Source: Meconema thalassinum
Lineage: Eukaryota > Arthropoda > Insecta > Orthoptera > Tettigoniidae
Reading direction: 5' to 3'
Length of the DNA stretch: 64,000 nt
Assembly: GCA_946902985.2 (NCBI GenBank)
Contig: OX336396.1
Coordinates: 236,174,297-236,238,296, forward strand
This document shows positions 36,467 through 48,438 of the stretch, in pieces; position 1 is the first letter of the stretch; each line of letters starts with the position of its first letter. The position numbers and the translations under genes are program-made. Below the pieces are notes generated by a model. The model was not told the origin of the DNA and made no database searches. It saw only the letters and a program-made list of their open reading frames with translations.

Positions 36467-37839
36467 CTACCTCTGTACCAAATTTCGTTCAATTCGGTTT
36501 CACCGTGTTTGAATTGATAGGGGGAATCGATTTGAACACATACTTGGCCACCATCTGCAAACTATTGGGCTGATGATCTAGCAGTTTGGTCAGAATATGC
36601 TTCCCACATAAAGATTTGTTGTTGCAAAATTTGGTAGAGACTAGTTTATTAGGTTGGTCGTAATTACATTTTAGCCTTTAACATTTGGGTGGCCGCGATT
36701 ACGTTTCCGTCAAGATGGCGGTGATATAAAACATGTCACTGAGTTGGCCTTTTCTAGTGCTACCTCTGTACCAAATTTCGTTCCATTTCATTTCACCTTG
36801 TTCGAATTAATAGGGGGAATCGATTTTCACACAAAGATGGCCGCCATCCGCAAACTATTAGGCTAATGACCTATTAGATTTGTCAAAGGATGCTCCCTTC
36901 ATAAAGGTATGTTGTTGCAAAATTTGGTAGAGATCGGATGATTAGGTTAGTCGTAATTTGATTTAAGCTTTGAACATTTGGGTGGCCGCCATTACGTTTC
37001 CGTCAAGATGGCGGCGATATAAAACATGACACTGGGGTGCCCTTTGCTAGTGTTACCTCTGTACCAAATTTCATTCCATTCGGTTTCACCGTGTTCGAAT
37101 TAGGGTAATCGATTTTGACACAAAGATGGCCGCCATCCGCTAACTATTAGGCTAATGACCTATTAGATTTGTCAAAGGATGCTCCCTCCATAAAGGTATG
37201 TTGTTGCAAAGTTTGGTAGAGATCGGATGATTAGGTTAGTCGTAATTTGCTTTAAGCTTTGAACATTTGTGTGGCCGCCATTACGTTTCCGTCAAGATGG
37301 CGGCGATATAAAACATGACACTAGGGTGCCCTTTGCTAGTACTACCTCTGTACCAAATTTCGTTCCATTCGGTTTCACCGTGTTCGAATTAATAGGGGCA
37401 ATCTATTTTCACACAAAGATGGCCGCCATCCGCAAAGTATTAGGCTGATGACCTATTAGTTTGGTCAAAGGATGCTGCCCCATAAAGGAATGTTGTTGCA
37501 AAATTTGGTAGAGATCGGATGATTAGGTTAGTCGTAATTTGATTTAAGCTTTGAACATTTGTGTGGCCGCCATTAAATTTCCGTCAAGATGGCGGCGATA
37601 TAAAACATGACACTGAGGTGTTCTTTGCTAGTGCTACCTTTGTACCAAATTTCGTTCAATTTGCGCTCACCGTGTTCGAATTGATAGGGGGGACAGACAT
37701 TCAGAGTACACACACTCACACACACACACACACACAGACTCACACACACACATACACACACAGACAGACACACTTTTTTCGCCCTGTAGTGATCTCATAA
37801 GTCTACTTTCATTTTTTGCAAAAATCGAAAGTAGGCTAA

Positions 37840-38334
37840 TAAAAACGGCTCTTACTTAAAAGACAGCCCTCGTAAATTGTCCTTGTACAGTAGTAGGTGG
37901 TTAATATATAGACCACTGACATACAAAGCGTTAAATAAGAAAATGGATAGATTCGTGATCCAAACGACGAATAATTTGAGAAGATAAAATTTAATCTAAT
38001 AAATTTGGAACGTCAGTAGAGAGTTATTAATCAGATGTGAGGTATTTGTATTTATTGAGCTTGCAGAAGAGAGGAACCTCCCTCCAGATGTTGTGTATAA
38101 CGAGCAACATGTCGCTAAAGCTTGTTAGAAGGTGTCAATGTCCGCTTGAACGAGCTAACAGGACGAGTCGTGAAGACGGTCGTAGAGAGCAGAGATGTTC
38201 CTCGCGACAGCGCACATGACACGGTCAGAGGTTACAGTCGTCCATCTCCTCTGTCAATGCGCCAAGATGGGCAATTTTACCAGCTCAGTGGGGTTCGTAA
38301 CAGAATAAAACTTGATAATAAACTACGGTAGCCT
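37840..38334. other. No recognised feature
   Basis: Spacer between element E2 and a LINE fragment; ORFs of 60-69 residues have no motif. Confidence 0.45.
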
Positions 38335-39110
38335 ATATTTTATGGACAGAGATTTGCTGATGACATCGTCATCTTAGCCAACACATCAGAGGATTTGAAG
38401 GAGTTTTTAATTGGTATGAATTCTGTCTTGAGAAAAGAATATTAATAAATGTAAAACAAAATATTAGAATTCAGCCGAAAGAAATGGACGTCAAATTAGC
38501 AGGCAAAAATCTAAAGGAAGTAACAGACTTCTGTTACTTAGGAAGCAAAATAACCAGTGATGGATATAAAAAAAAGTAGGATAGCACAGCCAAGGAGAGC
38601 ATTTCTACAGAAGAGGAATCTGTTGACATCAAATATTGATTTGGGTATTGGGAAGTAATTTTTCAAACACTTTGTCAGGAGCGTAGCGCTCTATGGAAGT
38701 GAAACTTGGACTATTGGAGCAGCAGAAAAGAGGATAATTGAAGCATTTGAAATGTGGTGTTAAAGGAGTACGTTGAAGATCAGATTGGTAGATAGGGTTA
38801 CACATGAAGAGGCATTAAGAAAATTGGGAGAAGAAGGATGTTTTTGGTGACTGCTAATGAAGAGAAGAGACAGGTTGGTAGGACACAAACTAAGACACCC
38901 AGGAATAGTAAAGTTATTTATGGAAGGAAGGGTCGCAGATAAGAATTGTAGGGGTAGACTAAGGTTAGAATATGTTAAACAGATTGCCTTGGATGTAGGG
39001 TGTGGTAGCTACAGAATGTCGAAATGAAACGATTAACTCAGGACAGGGAAGAATGCAGAGCTGCATCAAACCGTTCAAAAGACCGAAAACTCAACCACAC
39101 AACATAGAAA
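38335..39110 (+). pseudogene. LINE reverse transcriptase C-terminal half, degraded
   Basis: Starts within the catalytic region: QRFADDIVILANTSEDLKEFL (FADD motif), then VTDFCYLGSKITSDGY, a region resembling ALYGSETWT...EAFEMWC, THEEALRKLGEEG and RDRLVGHKLRH. These are the RT thumb and C-terminal motifs of an RTE/jockey-type LINE. The frame is broken by several stops and shifts, so it is a dead 5'-truncated copy. It reads through to about 39110, where a different LINE type begins. Confidence 0.78.
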
Positions 39111-39119
39111 TTGGGATTT

Positions 39120-40070
39120 GTAGCATTTGCGATACTTGCAAAATTTGTCCAGAACTCATCACGTAAATAGAATTGATAGAAGCCACATTTCAGTGTTGCC
39201 TAATTCTAATAGAGAAAGGTTTTCAGTCGGTCAACACAAATTGTGCCCAATTACATTTGGCGGGAAACAAGTATTTATATTTGTTCAACTGAACAATAAT
39301 AAAGAGATTAAATTGTTCAGAAATTCAAATATCTTGGGGAAATAATAACATGGAACACAAATGAAAAAGAAGCAATAGAATACAGAGCAACTAAATTTAA
39401 ACAAGCACAAAGACTTACCTGGCCAACCTATAAAAAGGAATCTCTTTCGATAAATGCTAAGCTGAAACACTATTATTCCATAGTTAAACCAGAGACAACT
39501 TATGCTAGTGAAACTTCATTCAAATTGAATGTAAAATCTACAACAGACAAATTACAGAAAACTGACAGAAGAATTATTAGAACAATTATTAACAAAAACA
39601 CCAAGTTGATGGACAGTGGAGATTGTTGCCTAACAACATCGTCTATCGTGAATGTGAGTCAATTATAACTACAATGCGTAAAATAAGATTTCCTTTTTCT
39701 GTCATATATCAAGACTGCCAGAAACCAGAATATTGAAACAACTATTTGACTACCTATTGAAAAATAAAATCAATAATAATTGGTTCTAAGAAGTTCAGGA
39801 TGATTTGGAAGAATTGGGTATAACTCGGCAACAAATCAAAGACAGAGAAAAGAAGAGGATTTTGAAGAACAAAAGCATAAGTCTCAAACTAATAACAGTT
39901 GAACGGAAACAATATACTATATCGGACACACAAAGGGCTTCCAGGTCGGAGAGGATGAGAAAGTTCTGGGAGGAGAAAAAGAAGAAATTTACTCAAATGT
40001 ATTGATTTAAGAGCTCCAATGTGGGCGTAAAATATGTAAATAATAAATAAATAATAAATAATAATGTACA
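39120..40070 (+). pseudogene. Second LINE type, C-terminal fragment with A-rich tail
   Basis: From about 39320: FKYLGEIITWNTNEKEAIEY, then LTWPTYKKESLSINAKLKHY, KPETTYASET and KTDRRIIRTIINKN. Stops follow, then LEELGITRQQIKDREKKRIL and RSERMRKFWEEKKKKFTQMY before a stop at 40003-40005 and an (AATA)n tail near 40040-40070. It matches the minus-strand fragments at 52945-53238 (MEKLETKERKILREILGP) and 53360-53611 (VEKDLLEIGITCENIQER), hence the same clade. Confidence 0.78.
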
Positions 40071-40189
40071 GAAAGGGTTAGGCTTCTTAATTCGATGGCA
40101 TGTTTCCAACGTCAAGAGTTCATCGTAAAATCCTGTTCACTTAGGTTAAGATAATGATGTTTATGAGTTACACTTATGCTCATATATAT

Positions 40190-43137
40190 ATATATACAAG
40201 AAGCTGTACCTGGCATAGGTTGCAATGCCGATCAAAGAAAGTGTTGGGGTTGTAATTTTGTTTCATGAACTGATTTTCGATACACAATATGTTTTTCAAT
40301 TTCCGTTAACTGCCTCTAAACTATCGTGAAATGGATTTACTAATTTAGAAACATTTGTGGGAGCGTGCACAACAACTCACCAAAGTTTCATCGCAATCGA
40401 TGAATGGTATATGAACGCATACGGAATTTTGTTGGAACGCTTGGCACATCGTCACTCATTTGTTACATCTACTCGTGCGCTACCAATATTGTAAAATGGA
40501 TTTACTAAGTCGAAGACCTTCCCTGGCGTGTACACAACAACTCGTCAAAGTTTCATCGCAATCGGATAAATGGCATATGAACGAACGCATACGGGATTTT
40601 GTTTGAACGATTCGCGCACCGTCACTCATTTATTGAATCTACCCATGTTCTACCTATTGTAAAATAGACTTACTAAGCCTGAAAACCTTCCCTGGAGTGT
40701 ACTCAACGATTCACCCAAGTTTCATCGCAATCAGATGAATGGTATATGAACGCATACGGGACTTCGTTGAAACGATTCGCGCAACATCACTCATTTGTTG
40801 AATCTACTCGTGCGCTACCAAATAAAAATGAATTCACCAAAGTTTCTTCGCAATCGGATAAATGGTATCCTATATGAACGCATACAGGACTTTGTTGAAA
40901 CGATTTGCGCGTCAACTTTCATTTGTTGAATCTACTCGTGCACTACCTGTTGTAAAATGGATTTACTAAGCCAGACTTCTTTCCTAGAGTGTGCACAACA
41001 ATTCACCAAAGTTTCAACGCAATCGGATGAATGGTATATGAACGCATACGGGATTTTGTTGAAACGATTCGCTTGCCGTCGCTCATTTGTTGAATCTACT
41101 CGTGCGCTACCTATTTAAACTGGATGTATTAAGCCAGAAACTTTCCGTGGAGTATACAAAACATCTCACCCAAGTTTCATCGCTATCTGACGAATGGTAT
41201 ATGAACGGATACGGGATTTTGTTGAAACGCTTCACGCGTCGTCGCTCATTTGTTGAATCTTCTCATGCGCTACCTATTGTAAACTGGATGTATTAAGCCA
41301 GAAACCTTCCGTGGAGTATACAAAACTTCTCACCCAAGTTTCATCGCTATCTGACGAATGGTATATGAACGCATACGGGACTTTGTTGAAACGCTTCACG
41401 CCTCATCGCCCATTTGTTGAATCTATTCGTGCGCTACCTATTGTAAAATGGATTTACTAAGCTAGAAACCTTCCCTGGAAAGTAAACAACATCTCACCCA
41501 AGTTTCAGTGCTATCGGATGGATGGTATATGAACGCATACGGAACTTTGTTGAAACGCTTCGAGCGTCGTCGCTCATTTGTTGAATCTTCTCATGCGCTA
41601 CCTGTTTTAAAATGGATTTACTAAGCCAGACGCCCTCCCTAGAGTGGACACAACATCTCACCCAAGTTCCATTGCTCTTGGACGAATGGTATATGAACAC
41701 ATATGGAACTTTGTTGAAACGCATCGTGCGTCGTCGCTCATTTGCTGAATCTCCTCATGTGCTACCTCTTGTAAAATGGATTTACTAAGCCAGAAACTTC
41801 CCTGGAGTGAACACAACATCTCACCCAAGTTTCATCGCTATCGGACGAATGGTATATGAACGCATACGGGACTTTGTTGAAACGCTTCACGCGTCATCGC
41901 CAATTGGTTGAAGCTACTCGTGCGCTACCTATTGTAAAATGGATTTACTAAGCTACAATCCTTCCATGGAAAGTACACAACATCTCACCCAAGTTTCATT
42001 GCTATCGGATGGATGGTATATGAACGCATACGGGATTTTGTTGAAACGCTTCGCGCGTCGTCGCTCATTTGTTGAATCTTCTCATGCGCTACCTGTTTTA
42101 AAATGGATTTACTAAGCCAGAAACCTTCCCTGGAGTGGACACAACATCTCACACAAGTTTCATTGCTTTTAGACGGATGGTATATGAACGCATACGGGAC
42201 TTTGTTGTAACGCTTCGCGTGACGTCGCTTATTTGTTGAATCTACTCATGCGCTACCTGTTGTAAAATGGATTTACTAAACCAGAAGCCCTCCCTAGAGT
42301 GGACACAACATCTCACCCAAGTTTCATTGCTCTTGGACGGATGGTATATGAACGCATATGGGACTTTGTTGGAACGCATCGCGCGTCGTCGCTCATTTGT
42401 TGAATCTACTCATGTGCTACCTTTTGTAAAATGGATTTACTAAGCCAGAAACTTCCCTGGATTGAACACAACATCTCACCCAAGTTTCATCGCTTTCGGA
42501 CGAATGGTATATGAACGCATGCGGGACTTTGTTGAAACGCTTTGCGCGTCGCCGCTCATTTTGTAGAATCTACTCGTGCGCGGTCTATTGGGTCCAATTG
42601 GGAATCTAAACCATACAGGGACCCACTCAAACAAAGTTACATGTTGTTTATTTTCTATCAGTCGTTATTGAAATGTCCAAACAATGCAGAGCTCGACGAT
42701 GCAAGTGATTTGTGCATGTTTTGAAGCCTACGTCTAATTCAACATCACCGCCATCTCTGGTACAAAAACATAACTATGAATTATTCTCAGAAAGTCAATT
42801 GTTCAAAGAACTTTTCAGAAGAAACCACTGCTAAGAGAAGGAGCTTGGAAGAATTAGTGGGGAAAAAGACCCTGTTGAGGTAGGACTTTAGTTTTCACTA
42901 AGGCTAGCGGTTTCCATGCCGATAGTTTTCGTTTTGTTGGCTGTACCTTGCGGCTCTAAAACTGTGTTCACCCTACATTTTGGTCGCTATGCCACCTACC
43001 GGGTCCAATTATGAATCTAAACCATACATGGACCCACTCTAATATACATAAAAAAAATGTCATCAAAATCGGTCCAGTCCTTTAGGAGGAGTTCGGTGAC
43101 AAACACACGTGTCGAAGAAATATATATACAAAGATGT
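40190..43137 (+). repeat. Element W, copy 2: 164-bp tandem array with flanks
   Basis: Preceded by (TA)n; starts AGCTGTACCTGGCATAGG as copy 1. About 14 monomers of ~164 bp fill 40340-42590, with the same conserved blocks as copy 1. One or two near 40820-40870 are shortened. The array is followed by two related segments containing GGGTCCAATTRKGAATCTAA (42589 and 43001). The end reads TTTAGGAGGAGTTCGGTGAC, CACACG and (TA)n. No protein. Confidence 0.87.
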
Positions 43138-43199
43138 TTATATTACATAAGTTTGTGAAAACTGTGTAACGCGTCAAACTTATTTACAGGCAGTATATG

Positions 43200-43290
43200 G
43201 TTATTATTAGTAGTAGTAGTAGCCTATTAATATTATTATTATTATTATAATTATTATTGTTATTATTATTATTATTATTAATAATATTGT
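43200..43290. repeat. Mixed TTA/TAG microsatellite
   Basis: TTA and TAG trinucleotide runs with interruptions. Confidence 0.9.
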
Positions 43291-43950
43291 GGTTTAAGTA
43301 TGTTGCCCGTGAGCTATTGAATTATTATTGTGAATAACTTCAGAAGTGATGTTGTCTACACTATTTTGTTACTTGTTACTTATGTGCAAAATCAATCGTT
43401 ATACTGTCTAAGTGTAATGGATCCAAGTGTATTTATTAATCTCATGTAATTTTGTTTTCATGGTTAGGGAACAACCTATCACCATTGGGCACAATCATGT
43501 TGACCGACTAAAAAGCATCCAATTTTGATCAATTAAGTAATAAAAGTTTTTTTGTGCACTACAAGTAGTTTGTAATGATTTCATTATTTAATATTCTATG
43601 ATGTACAGTATCGTAGCAATTTCTCACATTTCTTACAGAAGGATGGGTGCAGGTTACTCTGGTGAAAGTAGCCTGAGAGTATCCATCTATATTATGTGGA
43701 GTAAGTAACTTATGAAGCCTGGCTTACAGCTAAGTAAGGCTCTCGGAGACTGGATGAACGGACAGTGTACTTGGTACTCTAAGTCCATTAAAGGATAGAG
43801 CTCTCTAAAGCCTTCCTTAAAGAGTTAACGGGAAGGAAATTTCAGGGCTCTTACACTGTGCAAAACAGCTTGCGTGTGTGCTTGACCCCTAACAGAATAC
43901 CTTTCATTAACATCTGTATACGAATGGTTTTCGAATGCAATAATTCGGGA
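43291..43950. other. No recognised feature
   Basis: No repeat or coding signal identified. Confidence 0.45.
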
Positions 43951-43954
43951 GCCA

Positions 43955-44112
43955 GCAGTGGGTCCGATGGTGGCTGGTGGATTTTTGTCCCGGGGATTCC
44001 CCGATCCAACACTAATACCAGAATTAAACCTCTTGGCAGAGCAGGGAATCAAATCCGGGTCTCCGAGACGAAAACCAAGATTGCTACACCCGCTACACCA
44101 CGAGGTTATCAG
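43955..44112 (-). mobile_element. Partial SINE B
   Basis: Minus strand begins CCTCGTGGTGTAGCGGGTG (box A) with box B GGATTTGATTCCCTGC and TGCCAAGAGGTTTAATTCTGG, parallel to 3841-3930. Confidence 0.72.
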
Positions 44113-44377
44113 CGATATAAATAATAATAATCAGTTTGGTTCCTTTTTCATGCCCAGAAAAATGATGTCTGAACGGTTAGTCGGTACGGGTTTGTCTGTC
44201 GTATTTCATGGTCCCAGTAGGCCTATATTATTATTATTATTTATTCAATTCACCATTACAAACATGGGTTACTCTAAAGCACGGGGTAAACCAAGTGCTT
44301 TACAACAATACATAAAAACTATATTACAAACTATAATACATATCATGTATATACAAAATATAAGAGTTCATTATCAC

Positions 44378-46186
44378 TCATTCATTAGCAAGGAAGGATC
44401 GCACAATATTGCATGTGGACAATAGGACCGAATGCTGCATACTCTTGTAGATGGTCGGTGGAAGATCCAATTCTTTCAGACTCTTGTGGAGTGTGTGAGG
44501 TATGAGGCCGTTGACTGACAAGATTACAGGCACTATCCGGACGCAGTTCATCTTCCATATCCTCTTGATTTCCTCTGCAAGCTGTCTATACTTGGAGATT
44601 TTTTCATTGTGTTTACGTTCGATGTTGGTGTCGTTGGGGACTGCAATGTCTATTATAAATGTAGTGCCATCAGCCTTATTTACTACTATGATGTCTGGTC
44701 GATTGTGATCTATTGTTTTATCTGTCACAATACCAGTGTCCCAGTATATTTTACACAGTTCATTTTCGAGGAGGGATGGTGGATGATACTTGTAGTAAGG
44801 GATATACTCCTCAGTTAATTTATATTTCTGTGCGAGTGCTTGATGAATGATGCCTGCAACCTGATTGTGCCGCTTTGTATATTCAACTGATGCTAGTATT
44901 GGGCAACCTGCAGTGACATGGTCAATGGTCTCGAGATGAATGGCGCATCGCCTGCATTTGTCTGAAATTACACTGGTATCTCTGATGATGTATTTCTTGT
45001 AATTTTTTGTAGCAATGACTTGATCTTGGATGGCAATTGCAAATCCCTCTGTTTCTCCAAACAGTCGACCACTTTGTAACCACATACACGATGCGTTTTT
45101 ATCAATACTCTGTTGGGATAGGTTGCTGTAGTATTTTCCATGGAGGGTCTTTTCTCCCCATGCCTTTTCTTTTTCATGTAAGTGTAGTGGCTGGCTGATA
45201 TGATCATCAGAGGATGTACGAAGGTTCAATACTGTGTGTTTATCAGCAAGTACAATGGCTTTATGGAGAATGCTGTTTTCCTTTCTTTGATAGAAATATC
45301 TTCTAAGGGTTTTAATTTGGTTCTGGAGCAAAATTTGTAAATCCAGTACTCCTCGACCTCCCATCTTTCGTGGAAGAGTGACCCTTTCTTTACAGGCGTT
45401 TGGATGGTGTAAACGGTAAGTAGTGAGAAGGGTCCTTGTTTTTCTCTGCAGGCTTTCCATTTCTGTTGCTGACCATTTCAGAATACCAAATGAATATACT
45501 AGGGTTGGTATAGCGTATGTGTTGATAGCTTTAATTTTGTTCTTTGCACATAGACTGGTTCGCAGCACTTGATGTAGTCTTGTGGTATATTTTCCAATGA
45601 GTTCATCTTTGATACTTTTATGATCCAAAGTTGTATTTTGAGCAAATCCCAGATATTTGTAGGTTTCTATTTCAGTCATTCCTTCAATTAGAGATCCTTT
45701 GCGTAGCTCATGTGGTTCAGAAGTTGCATATTTACCTCTTTCAATTGTCAGACGCTTGCATTTCTTCACTCCCAGCGTCATTCGGACATCGGATGAATAT
45801 GAATCTATTATATTTAGCATGGCATTCATTTGAGTCTCACTGTGTGCATATACTTTGAGGTCATCCATATAAAGGAGATGGGATATTCTGTATTTCCTAT
45901 TGTAGTATTTGATGTCAAATCCGAAACCGGTGGATTTTAGAATTTTAGAGAGAGGATTGATGGCTAAGCAAAACCATAATGGGCTTAGCGAGTCTCCTTG
46001 ATAGATACCACGCTCAATTTTTATTGTGTCAGATGTGACACATTCATTGTCTGTCTTAGTATACAGTACTGTTTTCCAATTATCCATCGTGACCTCCAGG
46101 AAGTGAATTACAGCTGGGTTAATCTTATACATATGGAGGATTTCTTTCAGCCATGAATGCGGGACTGAATCAAATGCTTTCTGGTA
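44378..46186 (-). pseudogene. R4/Dong-type polyprotein, C-terminal part: RT catalytic core, zinc knuckle, RLE endonuclease
   Basis: Opens with YQKAFDSVPHSWL after the frameshift, then GIYQGDSLSPLWFCLAINPL and HLLYMDDLKVYA (the YMDD catalytic site, near 45860). The thumb includes TYKYLGFAQ and NTYAIPTLVYSFG. Toward the C-terminus: CRRC...H...C zinc knuckle (C-X2-C-X8-H-X4-C, near 44950-44900), followed by KRHNQVAG and then NRPDIIVV...FIIDIAVPND (near 44710-44620). The last matches the PD-X-D nuclease core of the restriction-like endonuclease of R2/R4/Dong elements, which nicks the target for target-primed reverse transcription. Ends NIVRSFLANE. Same element as 46187-48033. Confidence 0.9.
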
Positions 46187-48033
46187 ATGTATGCCGTATA
46201 TAGATTCCTTTGATTATGTATCGCCTGTTGTGTTATCACAGAATCAATAACTATCTGTTCTTTGCATCCTTACGACAGCTTCTTGCATCCTTTCTGTTCC
46301 TCAGCCAAAATGTTATGTTTGTCGAGAAACTTGTATATTTCGTCCGCAATTATGGACGTAAATAGTTTGTAAAGTGTTTGGAGACAGGTGATAGGTCTGT
46401 AGTTTGATGGGTCTTTAGTATTTCCACTTTCTTTTGAGATTAGATATGTAATTCCAGCAGTAAGGAAATCAGGACATTCGTCAGGATGATGGATGAGGTA
46501 AGTAAATTGCTGGGCTATCTTCTGGTGCACGCACGTGAAATGTTTGTACCAATAATTGTGAATTTTATCTGTGCCCGGCGCTTTCCAATTCTGAGTTCTC
46601 CTTATAGCATCATACACATGCCGTTCTTCAATGGTATCAAAATCCATTTCTTCATATACATTATTGCTATTTCGTTCTTCGTTGATCCAATTTGCATTTT
46701 CATTGTGCGGTGACTTTGCAGCCCATACACTTCTCAAAAAATCTTCCGTTTCTTGCGTGCTAGGAGGTTCTGCTTTTGTCATGGATTGTTTGTTTCGTTT
46801 GATCATTCTGTAGAACTGACCTTCATTGTTGGAGAAAAGTTTGTTTTGTGTTTTCCTCGCTCGTGATTCCTTGTACCTCCTGAGTCTCGCTGCTTTTGCG
46901 CATAATTTTAGCTTTTGGTTGTCAATGTATTCCTTGATTTTTTCTGTGTGATCATATTCCTTTATATGGCTGTTGATTTTTCTGAATATATTTCTCAGCT
47001 TTCGATTGGTTTTGGGTTTAGTTTTATTGTTTAAATATGCTGTTAGTTGGCCTATGGTTTTCCTCAGTTCCTTGATGTCATTTTCTAATCGACGCTGCCA
47101 GGGTGGAATGTATTCTGCATCTGCACCTTTTCCACGAGAGCTTCCAGACAAAGGTATTAGTTTCTGGTTGTTCAGCCTTATCACAGTTACTGCTGCGCAA
47201 TATACAAGAGAGTTTGTTTCTTCTAGATTATCGGATGTTTCCACATACTGTTTAAGGATGTTATTTGTCATACTGACAAGAGATTTACTCTTTGCTGTTT
47301 CTAGGAGTTTGGGCAGCTTTGGTCGATAGTCTACTTTAAGGCCCATAAATTCTGTCATTGCCTCTTTAAACACATGTTCAATAGAACTTGTTTCATCAGA
47401 ACTCGAGATATTAGTAGGGATAGTTGGTTCAATAATTCCCTCTTCCCCTGTGTCATTTCTGCAGGTAACTTCCTGAACAGCTTGAATCAATAATGTGGAT
47501 CTGCTTTCATTGTTGGATTCTGAAGCTAGAATTTTTGCTGCTTCCTCTTTAAGACTTTGAATCATTATTGCAGGAAGTCTATTGTTCCTCACTATTACAC
47601 GTCTTTGGTCTGCAATTCTTTGTTCTGTAACGAAAGAGTAGTCAGGAAAATTCTCCACAAACAACTTGTGCAAATCTTTCCTATATGTTGTGAGGTCTCT
47701 CTCTAAGTTTGTAACAATAAAGTAGGAGCGCATTATGAATTTGTTCATCTCATCAGTCCATTTTAAGCGCTGCCTCAGTTTGCCTGCCTTAGTGGTCAGT
47801 TGAATGTTTGAAACACTTTCGACAGGGGGAGATGACGGCTGTTGGGTTCTCCTATCTGCGTTGTCGGCTGTAGAATTTTCGGGTGACCCGACATGTGCCC
47901 GCCTGTTCAGCATCATGTCACTGGTGGTTCGCCTGCTGTCACGTTCAGCACCAGCTCCAAACGTGCCCCGACGCACCTCGGGTAGCGTCCTTTTCCGAGG
48001 CTCATTATTCTTTGACATTTTCTCCATTATCAA
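46187..48033 (-). pseudogene. R4/Dong-type polyprotein, N-terminal part: Myb-like region to RT start
   Basis: Starts at MIMEKMSKNNEPRKR. Residues ~90-160 (KWTDEMNKFIMRSYF, YRKDLHKLFVENFPDYSFV, RRVIVRNNRL) look like a Myb-type DNA-binding domain, as found upstream of the RT in R2-group elements. A basic linker follows. RT motifs begin near residue 490: RTQNWKAPGTDKIHNYWYKH, YLISKESGNTKDPSNYRPI and CLQTLYKLFTSIIADEIYKF. The frame ends at a TAA (46268-46270) within EEQKGCKKLS. The same frame continues open past it (GCKEQIVIDSVITQQ) to about 46190, where a 1-2 base shift moves to the next part. The start codon is the first Met after stops. The element is otherwise well preserved, so it is probably young. 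Confidence 0.87.
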
Positions 48034-48394
48034 TGGGTTGCGTTTTATACCTACTGCCAGGATTTCATTTAGGCCGCCCCTAACATGGGGTACAGACGCC
48101 TTTCACAGCCGCCCCTAACATGGAGTACAGACGCTGTTGGCTAGTGCTTATGGCGGCACTGACTCGCCTTGTCACATTGCTGTCTTTGGATATATGTGGC
48201 ATTTTATAGAGACTGTGGTGCCATCCACAGACCCACCACATCCTGTTAGCAATGCCGCTGTTGGTCCGGGACTGCTTATTCGTCAGGTTGCCCTGCTTAT
48301 GTCGCAGCTACCCTCCATATCTAGAGGGCGATCCACTATCCGCCACCTGTGGACCCGTCCGGCCGTAGTCAGCTCTACGTCCTCCTCGAGGCGG

Positions 48395-48438
<44 letters not shown>
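48395..48438. repeat. (TAA/TTA)n tract between two R4/Dong copies
   Basis: About 14 perfect ATT units. Left edge is the 5' end of copy 1; right edge is the 3' end of copy 2 (both minus strand). Confidence 0.95.

Larger units (their letters stand above)
31896..37839 (+). mobile_element. Element E (copy E2), 290-bp dimer variant, split by a 4.1-kb insertion
   Basis: Starts ACAAGATGTTCAGTAAAGAA and ends with the CTACTTTCATTTTTTGCAAA... hairpin closing in GAAAGTAGGCTAAT. The element's own sequence is 31896-32350 plus 36467-37839. The dimer contains GTGGCCGCCATTACG, TCAAGATGGCGGCGATATAA and AAAGATGGCCGCCATCC, seen at about 37006, 37297 and 37586. An (AC)n tract lies at 37705-37770. A shorter uninterrupted relative is E3 at 58360-59569. 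Confidence 0.85.
44225..48394 (-). mobile_element. Near-complete R4/Dong-type non-LTR retrotransposon (copy 1)
   Basis: One long minus-strand frame (48033 to 44378) with RT, zinc-knuckle and restriction-like endonuclease. A ~360-bp leader starts at a 44-bp (TAA)n tract and carries a 38-bp direct repeat (CCGCCCCTAACATGG at 48073 and 48111). The 3' UTR is ~150 bp and ends in TAAATAATAATAA near 44230. (TAA)-associated insertion is the known habit of Dong in Bombyx. Only one stop and one frameshift are evident. Confidence 0.88.

Noticed and set aside
37573..37773. Cys/Val/Ser-rich ORFs near 37700
   Set aside because: Translation of an (AC)n/(GT)n microsatellite.
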